DNA from: Bacteroidota bacterium
GTDB lineage: Bacteria > Bacteroidota > Bacteroidia > Bacteroidales > FEN-979
Assembly (NCBI GenBank): GCA_026391755.1
Contig: JAPLDN010000418.1
Location: forward strand, 1-18,386
DNA: 18,386 nucleotides
Direction of reading: 5' to 3'
Shown here: positions 6,245 through 13,391 of the stretch, in pieces
How the letters are laid out: the number at the start of each line of letters is the position of its first letter
How positions within the stretch are numbered: position 1 is the first letter of the stretch
The notes under the pieces: model-generated
What the model was told of the DNA's origin: nothing
Seen by the model: the letters and a program-made list of their open reading frames with translations, nothing else
The model's database searches: none
Made by a program: the position numbers and the translations under genes

Positions 6245-7711
6245 ATGAAGGTTTACCAGACCAATGAGATCCGTAACATCGTGCTCATAGGAGGCACGAA
6301 AACAGGAAAAACGACTTTAGCTGAAGCGATGGTATTTGAGGGTGGGTTGATTACCCGACGCGGGACTGTCGACGACAAGAACACAATTTCGGATTACCGC
6401 CCGATAGAGCTGGAGCGCCAGGCTTCGGTGAGCGCATCCCTTTTGTATACTCTTTGCGACAATAAGAAGATCAATATAGTGGATGCTCCCGGTTTCGACG
6501 ATTTCATAGGTGAGGTGATTGGCGGATTACGTGTTGCCGATACTGCCATCATGGTAGTGAATGCACAGAACGGGGTTGAAGTGGGCACTGAAATTACATG
6601 GCGCTGGGCTGCAAGGGCCGACAAGCCTGTGATTTTTGCAATGAACCAGCTCGACCTGGAACATGCCAATTATGATGAAACACTTCGCAATCTTAAAGCC
6701 CGTTTCGGCGCTAATGTAACTGCAATACAATATCCTGTAAACGCAGGCACAGGTTTCAATTCCTTCATCGACCTGCTTAAGATGAAGATGTATAAATATC
6801 CTGCAGGGGGAGGCAAACCTGAGATCAGTGACATCCCGGCCGATGAAAAGGACAAGGCCGAAGAAATGCAGGCTACACTTATCGAAGAACTTGCTTCGAA
6901 AGATGAAAAGCTGATGGAAGAATTTTTCGAAAAAGGGACGCTTTCCGAAGAACAGATCAACAAGGCGATGAAGATCGGCCTGATTTCAAGGAGCATGTTC
7001 CCTGTTCTCTGTATTGGTGCTAAACATAATATGGGCGTCGGACGCCTGCTGGAATTCATCGCCGGTGCAGTGCCCGCTCCCAATGAGATGCCAGGGGCAA
7101 AGACAACCGAGGGAAAACAGCTGAATTTCAAGGCTTCGGATCCCACAGCCCTGTTTATCTTCAAAACCTCCATAGAAGCTCATATCGGCGAGATCTCCTT
7201 TTTCAAGGTTTACTCAGGCGAGATCGTCGAAGCACAGGATATGATCAATCCCAGCCGTAACCACACCAAGGAAAGAATCTCCCAGCTCTTCGTGGTTAAT
7301 GGGAAGAACCGCGACAAAGTTGAGAAGTTCATGCCCGGTGATATTGGCGCTACCATAAAACTGAAGAATGTGCATACGGGCAATACGCTGAATTCAATCA
7401 AAAACCCCGACGACATCATTGAACCCACAATCTACCCGGAACCGAAATTCCGAGTTGCCGTGAAAGCAAAGAACGCTGCCGATGATGAAAAACTCGGAGC
7501 TGCCATAAACGAACTTGCAAGGATGGACCCCACCCTTGTGTTTGAATACTCCAGGGAGCTAAAGCAGCTTATCCTCCAGGGACAGGGCGAATTACAGCTC
7601 AACTTCACAAAGTGGATCATCGAAAATCTTGAAAAAATTTCCATCGATTATCTGGCCCCGCGTATTCCATACCGTGAAACCATCACCAAAACGGCCAAAG
7701 CATGCATATGA
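6245..7711 (+). pseudogene. EF-G2-like translation factor, N-terminal part of a frameshifted gene
   Basis: 488 codons encoding the G domain, domain II, domain III and the first strands of domain IV of an elongation-factor-G paralogue. Normal family length is about 700 residues. The reading frame ends shortly after RIPYRETITKTAKA. Family members then continue with a KKQSGGxGQFG-type loop and a VxMxxxP segment; here the loop is missing and the rest resumes in another frame at 7705. The GTP-binding motifs deviate from canonical EF-G. The P-loop GGTKTGKT (16-23) is intact, but switch I reads RQASVSA where RGITI is usual, G3 is DAPGF (80-84) in place of DTPGH so the catalytic His is Phe, and G4 is NQLD (134-137) in place of NKxD. 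This fits the Bacteroides EF-G2 branch, reported to act in translation without GTPase activity. The gene has a consensus promoter. Whether the break is real or an assembly error is open. Confidence 0.85.
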
Positions 7712-8334
7712 TGATTCAGCCGTATAAGGAAGGCATGGTCGACCAGACTGAATTTCCTATACGTGGCAGGGATCCCATAGAACTTGAATGGGGTGGAAAA
7801 CTTGTTATGCATAATTGTATTGTTGGAGGCGCAATCGATGCGCGTTTCATGCCCGCTATCCTGAAAGGTGTCATGGCCAAGATGGAGGAAGGTCCTCTTA
7901 CAGGGTCCTACGCCCGCGACATCGTCTTCAATGTATACGATGGCAAGATGCACCCGGTTGATTCGAATGAAATCTCTTTCAAACTTGCAGGCCGTAATGC
8001 TTTCAGGGAGGCATTCAAAAACGCAGGTCCCAAGATCCTTGAACCTATCTACGATGTTGAAGTTTTGGTCCCCGAGGATAAAATGGGTGAAGTCATGACC
8101 GACCTCCAGGGCCGCAGGGCTGTTATCATGGGGATGGACAGTGAAGCCGGGTTCCAGAAGATCATTGCAAGAGTGCCGCTGGCCGAACTGAACAGGTATT
8201 CTACTTCTCTGAGTTCAATCACCAGCGGACGCGCAACCTACAGCATGAAATTTGCCGAGTATGCCCAGGTTCCTTCCGATATACAGGATAAACTGCTGAA
8301 GGCATACGAAGACCAGGAGAGCGACGAAGAATAG
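7702..8334 (+). pseudogene. EF-G2-like translation factor, C-terminal part (domains IV-V) of the frameshifted gene
   Basis: A 210-codon open frame that overlaps the end of the previous one by 10 bases and carries the remainder of the same gene. HMMIQPYKEGM corresponds to the strand after the missing loop. DGKMHPVDSNEISFKLAGRNAF is the domain IV core, where EF-G normally has a DGxxHxVDSxExAFxxAG-type run. KILEPIYDVEVLVPEDKMGEVMTDL with GRRAVIMGM is domain V. The ATG at 7702 is probably not a natural start; it merely falls at the deletion point. The frame arithmetic (loss of 1 modulo 3 nt, about 49 nt) agrees with the roughly 17 residues missing against the family. On its own this fragment has no GTP-binding domain and would not be expected to work. 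The MFS gene starts 4 bases after its stop. Confidence 0.85.
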
Positions 8335-8338
8335 GCCA

Positions 8339-9592
8339 TTGGATAACAACCCAGAAAAACATGATGCTTACGCAGTCTTGCGCGTAAGAGATTTCCGTTT
8401 GTTTCTAAGTTTCCGCTTTTTTGCGACCATCGCATTCCAGATGCAGAGCATCATCGTGGGATGGCAGGTTTACCAGATCACCAAAGATCCTTTGTCGCTT
8501 GGCCTGATTGGCCTGGCAGAAGCTCTTCCCAATATTGCATCAGCTTTATTTGCAGGTAATGCAGCCGATAAATACAATAGGAAATCTATTATTGTCTGGT
8601 TCATGCTGCTCTTCCTCTGCGGAACCTCAGCACTTTTTATTTTCACTGTACCGTCTCTCGGGATACTGGGCAAAGCAGGAGTGTATCCGATCTATTTCGT
8701 GGTTGCCATCTCGGGTATTGCAAGGGCGTTTCTTTATCCTGCAATAATCGCACTGATGGCTCAGCTTGTCCCCCGTCACTTGTACACCAATTCCTCGACA
8801 TGGAATTCCATGATATGGCATATCGGTGCGATCACCGGTCCGGCGGTTGGAGGCTTGGTTTACGGGTTCTTCGGGGTGAGAGCGGCATATATAAGTGTTA
8901 TCATTTTCCTTTTCCTTTCCTTCTTACTGTTGATCTTTGTAAAGAACAGGCCTGCGCCTGAAATACAAAAAGGCGAGACCCTGGTTCAAAGGCTTTCGGG
9001 AGGACTGAAGTTTGTGTTTAAAAACCAGATCCTGCTCGGGGCTATGTCGCTGGATATGTTCGGGGTGTTGTTCGGGGGAGCGGTTGCCATGCTTCCCGTT
9101 TTTGCAGCCGAAGTCCTGAAAGTCGGCCCCGAGGGACTCGGATTCCTGAGATCGGCTCCCATGGCCGGGGCAGTGATCATGGGCGCAATCCTTGCGCACA
9201 AACCCCCTATGGTTAAAGCGGGCAAATATTTGATTTTCAGCGTAGCCGGATTCGGATTGTCTATCATCCTTTTTGCACTTTCCAGGAACTATTTTCTTTC
9301 TTTTGGATTACTGATGATAAGCGGGATGTTCGACAATATCAGTGTCATTATCAGAGCGACCACCATGCAACTGGTAACCCCGGATGCGATGAGGGGAAGA
9401 GTGGCTTCGGTAAATTCAATTTTCATTGGGTCTTCCAACGAAATAGGATCCTTTGAATCGGGGCTCGCTGCGAAACTTATGGGGTTGATCCCATCGGTGA
9501 TCTTCGGGGGTCTGATGACCTTGCTGGTAGTCGGCATCACTGCAAAGCTTTCGCCTAAACTCAGGTCCTTAAACCTGAGAACAGTCCGATAA
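8339..9592 (+). CDS. Major facilitator superfamily transporter (EntS-like)
   Basis: A 417-residue polytopic membrane protein with about 12 hydrophobic segments and the layout of the MFS_3/EntS-like exporter group. The region between helices 2 and 3 reads AGNAADKYNRKSIIV, the equivalent of the MFS motif A (GxxxDRxGRR). A basic loop PEIQKGETLVQRLSGG around the middle links the two six-helix halves, and the second half contains TPDAMRGRVASVNSIFIGSSNEIG, typical of this group. It would drive proton-coupled export of a small molecule; the substrate is not predictable. The start is TTG at 8339, giving MDNNPEKHDAYAVLRVRDFR, which fits the usual short polar N-terminus; no nearer ATG is in frame before helix 1. 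It lies 4 bases after the EF-G2-like stop and should share that transcript. Confidence 0.9.
   Translation: MDNNPEKHDAYAVLRVRDFRLFLSFRFFATIAFQMQSIIVGWQVYQITKDPLSLGLIGLAEALPNIASALFAGNAADKYNRKSIIVWFMLLFLCGTSALFIFTVPSLGILGKAGVYPIYFVVAISGIARAFLYPAIIALMAQLVPRHLYTNSSTWNSMIWHIGAITGPAVGGLVYGFFGVRAAYISVIIFLFLSFLLLIFVKNRPAPEIQKGETLVQRLSGGLKFVFKNQILLGAMSLDMFGVLFGGAVAMLPVFAAEVLKVGPEGLGFLRSAPMAGAVIMGAILAHKPPMVKAGKYLIFSVAGFGLSIILFALSRNYFLSFGLLMISGMFDNISVIIRATTMQLVTPDAMRGRVASVNSIFIGSSNEIGSFESGLAAKLMGLIPSVIFGGLMTLLVVGITAKLSPKLRSLNLRTVR
9560..9579 (+). terminator. Possible terminator hairpin at the end of the MFS gene
   Basis: A perfect 7-bp stem CTCAGGT/ACCTGAG with a 6-nt loop lies inside the last codons of the MFS gene. 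A run of six T (9594-9599) begins 14 nt after the stem, farther than in a standard intrinsic terminator, so function is doubtful. Confidence 0.3.
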
Positions 9593-9639
9593 GTTTTTTA
9601 TGTAATTTTACAGGCACTAAACCCAACTTTTTTACTCCC

Positions 9640-10836
9640 ATGTACGGCAAATTTCAGAAACATCTGCAGAAGCAGCTCGAGGGCATCATCAATGACGGAC
9701 TGTACAAGACCGAAAGGATCATCACCACCCCCCAGGGAGTGGAGATCATGACCAATGGCAAAAAGGTCCTCAACATGTGCGCCAACAATTACCTTGGCTT
9801 GTCGAACGACCCCAGGACCATGGCCGGGGCCAACATGACATTCTTCAGGTACGGCTACGGCATGTCGAGCGTTCGTTTTATCTGCGGGACCCAGAAGATA
9901 CATAAAGACCTTGAAGCCAAGCTCAGCGAATTCCTGGGAACCGAAGATACCATACTTTATTCTTCTGCTTTTGATGCCAACGGAGGAGTATTTGAACCCC
10001 TTCTGGGAGAACAGGATGCGATCATCAGTGACGAGTTGAACCATGCTTCCATCATCGATGGAGTAAGGCTTTGCAAAGCCCAGAGGTTCCGCTACAAGAA
10101 TAATGATATGGAAGACCTGGAAGAAGTCCTTCAGGATGCATCCGAAGCCAGGTTCAAACTCATAGTGACCGACGGAGTATTTTCGATGGACGGCATCATT
10201 GCAAAGGTTGACAAGATCTGTGACCTGGCCGAAAAATACGATGCACTCGTGATGGTGGATGATTCGCATGCCACTGGGTTTGTTGGAAAGACCGGCAGGG
10301 GGACTATCGAGCACTGCAATGCACAGGGGAGGGTCGACATTATTTCTACAACCTTCGGGAAAGCCCTGGGTGGCGCTTCCGGAGGATGTATCTCGGGTAA
10401 AAAGGAGATCGTTGAAATTCTCAGGCAGAGGTCGCGTCCCTACCTTTTTTCGAATACTCTCGCTCCTGCCATTGCCGGAGCCACACTCGAAGTACTGAAA
10501 ATGCTTTCTGAAACCACCGCCCTGCGTGATAAGCTGTTCGAGAACACACAGCTGTTCAGGAAAGGGATGCAGGATGCGGGATTCAGGATAGTCGACGGGA
10601 TACATCCGATAGTACCGGTGTTGTTCGGGCATCTGCCTAATGATGCAAAACTGTCGCAGGAATTTGCCAATGCCTTGCTGGAAGAAGGCATTTACGTTAT
10701 TGGTTTTTACTATCCCGTGGTCCCGAAAGGCAAATCGCGTATCCGCGTGCAGATAAGCGCCGCACATTCTTTGGAACAGATAGGGTTCGCCCTCGATAAA
10801 TTCAGAAAAGTAGGTAAACAACTGGGGGCAATTTGA
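9640..10836 (+). CDS. kbl: Glycine C-acetyltransferase (2-amino-3-ketobutyrate CoA ligase)
   Basis: A 398-residue PLP enzyme of the alpha-oxoamine synthase family that joins glycine and acetyl-CoA to 2-amino-3-oxobutyrate, or runs backwards in threonine breakdown. It matches E. coli Kbl along the whole length and has the same length. Landmarks are NMCANNYLGL (45-54), SVRFICGTQ (77-85), NHASIIDGVRLC (134-145), VDDSHATGFVG (206-216), the PLP lysine Lys241 in TTFGKALGGASGG, and RPYLFSNTLAP. No threonine dehydrogenase gene is next to it, so the usual tdh-kbl pair is not present here. It lies 47 bases after the MFS gene with no clear promoter. Its stop overlaps the TTG start of acpS by 4 bases (TTGA). 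The neighbouring ligase and acetate transporter could supply acetyl-CoA (inference). Confidence 0.95.
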   Translation: MYGKFQKHLQKQLEGIINDGLYKTERIITTPQGVEIMTNGKKVLNMCANNYLGLSNDPRTMAGANMTFFRYGYGMSSVRFICGTQKIHKDLEAKLSEFLGTEDTILYSSAFDANGGVFEPLLGEQDAIISDELNHASIIDGVRLCKAQRFRYKNNDMEDLEEVLQDASEARFKLIVTDGVFSMDGIIAKVDKICDLAEKYDALVMVDDSHATGFVGKTGRGTIEHCNAQGRVDIISTTFGKALGGASGGCISGKKEIVEILRQRSRPYLFSNTLAPAIAGATLEVLKMLSETTALRDKLFENTQLFRKGMQDAGFRIVDGIHPIVPVLFGHLPNDAKLSQEFANALLEEGIYVIGFYYPVVPKGKSRIRVQISAAHSLEQIGFALDKFRKVGKQLGAI

Positions 10837-11210
10837 TCTACGGCACAGGCATAGATATTATCGAATGTGCACGCATCCAGAAAGTGATGGAGCGTGACAT
10901 CGGTTTTCGTGACAAGATCTTCACCACGGGGGAGATTGAATATTGCGAAACAAAAAACAGGAACAAGTACCAGCATTATGCAGCGAGGTTCTCGGCCAAG
11001 GAAGCGCTGATGAAAGCCATTGGCACAGGCTGGAGGTTTGGCATACGGTTTGCCGATATCGACATCTACCACGATGAACTCGGACAGCCACATATACGAT
11101 TGAGTGGCAAGGCAAAAGAATTAGCCGAAAAAGAGGGATTTTCAAAAATTCATGTATCTTTATCGCATGTTAAGGAATTAACAACTGCGGTAGTGATTAT
11201 TGAAATCTAG
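10833..11210 (+). CDS. acpS: Holo-[acyl-carrier-protein] synthase (AcpS)
   Basis: A 125-residue phosphopantetheinyl transferase of the trimeric AcpS type, which loads 4'-phosphopantetheine from CoA onto a conserved serine of a carrier protein. The Mg-binding Asp8 lies in GTGIDIIE and Glu57 in FSAKEALMKAIGTG, both standard for the family; length is typical. The start is TTG at 10833, overlapping the kbl stop (10834-10836) in TTGA. It is preferred because MIYGTGID aligns with the usual AcpS N-terminus and there is no ATG before the motif. The overlap suggests translational coupling to kbl. A free-standing carrier-protein gene follows 1.9 kb downstream and is a likely substrate, though AcpS would also serve the fatty-acid carrier. 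Confidence 0.94.
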   Translation: MIYGTGIDIIECARIQKVMERDIGFRDKIFTTGEIEYCETKNRNKYQHYAARFSAKEALMKAIGTGWRFGIRFADIDIYHDELGQPHIRLSGKAKELAEKEGFSKIHVSLSHVKELTTAVVIIEI

Positions 11211-11295
11211 GTAACTGGGCACTAGGTACTTGGCACTGGGTAAAATCTCCAGAACCCAGAACCCGGAACCCAGTGCCGAGAACCAAGTATTAACC
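11210..11295. repeat. Intergenic word repeat 4 (ACTTGGCACTGGGT words, long inverted repeat)
   Basis: The left half reiterates words like ACTGGGCACTAGGTACTT; the right half carries the complementary words AGAACCCAGAACCCGG. TACTTGGCACTGGGT (11227-11241) pairs with ACCCAGTGCC (11268-11277) and, after a 7-nt insertion, AAGTA (11285-11289). The whole gap between acpS and the ligase can therefore fold into one long imperfect hairpin around a loop near 11242-11250. No T-run follows, so it is not an obvious terminator. It would lie in the leader of the ligase gene if the genes are co-transcribed. Confidence 0.8.
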
Positions 11296-11313
11296 AAAAA
11301 CCCTCTTACACCT

Positions 11314-13017
11314 ATGTCAAACATCGGATCCTACGACGAAAGGATTAAAAACTTCGATTGGAGCATTGCTGAAAAAGAACTTGATTACCAGCCTGGTAAT
11401 AACATCAATATTGGCTGGTACTGCTCCGACCGTATCTGCGAGCTTGGAAAAGGAAAGAAGCAAGCCCTCATCTGGGAAGGATCCCAGGGCCAGGAAAAAC
11501 GCTACACCTACAACGAACTTCGCCTGACCTCCAACGGGGTGGGGCAGTTTCTTCGCGACCTTGGGATCAAGCCAGAAGACAGGGTTTGCCTGTTCATGGA
11601 CAAGATCCCGGAGCTGTATATCGGCTTCCTGGGAGTTCTGAAAATAGGCGCCATCGTTCAGCCCCTGTTCTCTGCCTTTGGCGACGAATCACTTATCGTC
11701 CGCCTTGACAATGCGCAAACTACGGCTGTTTTCACGCAGCGCAAGCACGCCCCCAAGTTAAGGAAGATCCTCGACAAGATGCCTTTTCTCAAGCACATTA
11801 TTATTGTGGATGCCGATCCTTCGAAACCGCTTGGTGAAAGGGAAATTGCTTTTGACATGGACAATGCCTCCAAACCCGAAAAATTCCATATCCATCCGAC
11901 CAAAGCCGAATCGCCATCGGTACTCCATTATACTTCAGGTACAACAGGCCAGCCCAAGGGGGTTAAACATGTTCATTACAGCCTGATCTCCCAGTACCTT
12001 ACAGCCAAGTGGGTGCTTGACCTCCTCGACAGCGATATTTATTGGTGCACAGCCGACCCAGGCTGGGTAACTGGCACATCTTACGGTATCATTGGTGCAT
12101 TCAGCAACGGGGTGACCCAGTGCGTGCTCGATGCAGGGTTTTCGGCCGATAACTGGTACAAATTCATCGAAAAGCATAAAGTGACCATGTGGTATTCAGC
12201 GCCTACCGCAATCCGCAGTCTGATGAAAGCAGGAGATGAAGTCATTAAAAAATATGATCTTTCAACTCTCAGGCATCTTGCGTCGGTAGGTGAGCCTTTG
12301 AACAGCGAAGCCGTGATCTGGAGCGAGAAAGTATTCGGGAAACCATTCCTTGATACATACTGGCAAACCGAAACTGGAAGCATCATGATCACCAATTTCC
12401 CCGGTATGAAGATCAAGCCGGGATCTATGGGAAAGCCTTTCCCGGGAATTACTGCTACAGTGATCGATGCCGATAAATTCGAGCCCTTTGACGGTCCGGG
12501 GAAAGTTGGTCTTATTGCCATCAAGCCAGGCTGGCCTTCAATGATGCGCACTTACTGGCGCAATGAAGAGACCTACCAGAAAAAATTCAAAAATGGCTGG
12601 TACCTGCCTGGCGACCGTTCAAGCATTGACAGCGAAGGATATTTCTGGTTCGTGGGGCGCGACGACGATGTGATCAACACGGGAGGCCATCTTGTGAGTC
12701 CATTTGAAGTGGAGTCTGCTTTGCTCGAACATCCGGCGGTAGCCGAGTCGGCAGTTGTAAGCAAACCCGATTTCGTGAACATGGAAGTCGTGAAAGCCTT
12801 TGTAACCCTCAAGCCCGGTTTCGAACCCAGCAAGGACCTTGACCTCGAGATCATGAACTTCGTCCGCAAGAAACTATCACCGCTGGCCATGCCCCAGGAG
12901 ATCGAATTCATCGAAACCCTTCCCAAGACCCGCAGCGGAAAGATCATGCGCCGCATACTTCATGCAAAGGAGTGGGGAGAGGAGATTGGGGATACGAGTA
13001 CGCTGGAGAATGATTAA
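11314..13017 (+). CDS. Acetyl-CoA synthetase (AMP-forming), AcsA type
   Basis: A 567-residue adenylate-forming ligase that activates a carboxylic acid, probably acetate or another short acid, with ATP and CoA. Motifs in order: TSGTTGQPKG (207-216, ATP phosphate loop), ADPGWVTGTSYG (247-258), YWQTETG (349-355), GDRSSIDSEGYFWFVGRDDDVI (433-454), and LPKTRSGKIMRR (536-547) with Lys543, the adenylation lysine that is often acetylated in this family. The Trp in YWQTETG is found in acetate-specific enzymes and restricts the acyl pocket. Length agrees with Bacillus-type AcsA, about 80 residues shorter than E. coli Acs. ATG 11314 is chosen over the upstream TTG 11230, which lies inside repeat 4. Neighbours are acpS, a carrier protein, two Kbl-type enzymes and an acetate transporter, which agree with acetate or short-acyl activation. 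Whether it can load the carrier protein directly is untested. Confidence 0.92.
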   Translation: MSNIGSYDERIKNFDWSIAEKELDYQPGNNINIGWYCSDRICELGKGKKQALIWEGSQGQEKRYTYNELRLTSNGVGQFLRDLGIKPEDRVCLFMDKIPELYIGFLGVLKIGAIVQPLFSAFGDESLIVRLDNAQTTAVFTQRKHAPKLRKILDKMPFLKHIIIVDADPSKPLGEREIAFDMDNASKPEKFHIHPTKAESPSVLHYTSGTTGQPKGVKHVHYSLISQYLTAKWVLDLLDSDIYWCTADPGWVTGTSYGIIGAFSNGVTQCVLDAGFSADNWYKFIEKHKVTMWYSAPTAIRSLMKAGDEVIKKYDLSTLRHLASVGEPLNSEAVIWSEKVFGKPFLDTYWQTETGSIMITNFPGMKIKPGSMGKPFPGITATVIDADKFEPFDGPGKVGLIAIKPGWPSMMRTYWRNEETYQKKFKNGWYLPGDRSSIDSEGYFWFVGRDDDVINTGGHLVSPFEVESALLEHPAVAESAVVSKPDFVNMEVVKAFVTLKPGFEPSKDLDLEIMNFVRKKLSPLAMPQEIEFIETLPKTRSGKIMRRILHAKEWGEEIGDTSTLEND

Positions 13018-13020
13018 TCA

Positions 13021-13062
13021 GATATCAGAAATCAGATATCTGATATTGGATATCCGGCATCC
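13021..13062. repeat. Intergenic word repeat 5 (GATATC words); inverted partner at 15386-15413
   Basis: A cluster of GATATC/CAGATATC words starts just after the ligase stop and contains the perfect 14-bp palindrome ATCAGATATCTGAT (13031-13044). It ends in GGATATCCGGCATCC. Bases 13035-13062 match the reverse complement of 15386-15413 at 25 of 28 positions, so this is an inverted copy of repeat 6. It lies in the gap before the carrier-protein gene. After it comes an A-rich stretch containing TAAACTTG (13103-13110), a one-mismatch -7 box without a visible -33 element. Confidence 0.8.
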
Positions 13063-13120
13063 GCTGCACTACAACAAACCAAATCAAAAAAACCGACAAA
13101 TATAAACTTGAAACACAAAA

Positions 13121-13127
13121 AAAGGAG
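13121..13127 (+). promoter_or_regulatory. Shine-Dalgarno-like site (AAAGGAG) of the carrier-protein gene
   Basis: AAAGGAG lies 9 nt before ATG 13137 and supports this start over the internal ATG at 13146. Such sites are uncommon in Bacteroidota, which makes it notable that the next gene has one too. Confidence 0.6.
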
Positions 13128-13136
13128 AAACAAGAC

Positions 13137-13382
13137 ATGGAAGACATGAAAGAAATTGTACGAACCTATGTAGTCAACGAATACGTTGAGGATGATACTG
13201 AAGTTACTTTCGACACCCCCCTGATCTCGGGCGGGATTGTCGACAGTTTTTCGATGGTATCTTTGAAAAGGTTCCTCGAGAACAAATACAAGATCTCTAT
13301 TCCTGACGATAAAGCCACACCTGAGGCATTCGACTCTGTGAATAAAATTTGTATGCTGGTTAAGGAATTCACTAAAGAATAA
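13137..13382 (+). CDS. Stand-alone acyl carrier protein
   Basis: An 81-residue acidic carrier protein with the four-helix ACP pattern. The phosphopantetheine serine is Ser37 in GGIVDSFSMV, a variant of the classical DSL motif in which Phe replaces Leu. Helix II follows as SLKRFLENKY. It is not beside fabF, fabD or other fatty-acid genes, so it is unlikely to be the primary fatty-acid ACP. A phosphopantetheinyl transferase and an adenylate-forming ligase lie upstream, and a Kbl-like condensing enzyme starts 9 bases after its stop, so its job is probably to hold the acyl group for that enzyme (inference). Carrier protein plus alpha-oxoamine synthase pairs are known from bacterial sphingolipid loci, but the neighbour here resembles Kbl rather than serine palmitoyltransferase. 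The start is set by the AAAGGAG site. Confidence 0.9.
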   Translation: MEDMKEIVRTYVVNEYVEDDTEVTFDTPLISGGIVDSFSMVSLKRFLENKYKISIPDDKATPEAFDSVNKICMLVKEFTKE

Positions 13383-13387
13383 GGAGG
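13381..13387 (+). promoter_or_regulatory. Strong Shine-Dalgarno site (AAGGAGG) of the second kbl-like gene
   Basis: AAGGAGG overlaps the TAA stop of the carrier-protein gene (13380-13382) and is followed by GTTT and ATG 13392. This near-perfect anti-16S complement at 4-nt spacing is unusual for the phylum and suggests the two genes are translated together. Confidence 0.65.
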
Positions 13388-13391
13388 GTTT

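Noticed and set aside
7691..7711. Programmed ribosomal frameshift in the EF-G2-like gene
   Set aside because: A frameshift alone cannot restore the protein, because about 17 conserved residues are absent from every frame at the junction; there is also no slippery heptamer.
9598..10821. 407-codon open frame antisense to kbl
   Set aside because: It is the mirror of a strongly recognised kbl gene and its translation shows no family features or signal; long antisense frames are common opposite GC-rich genes.
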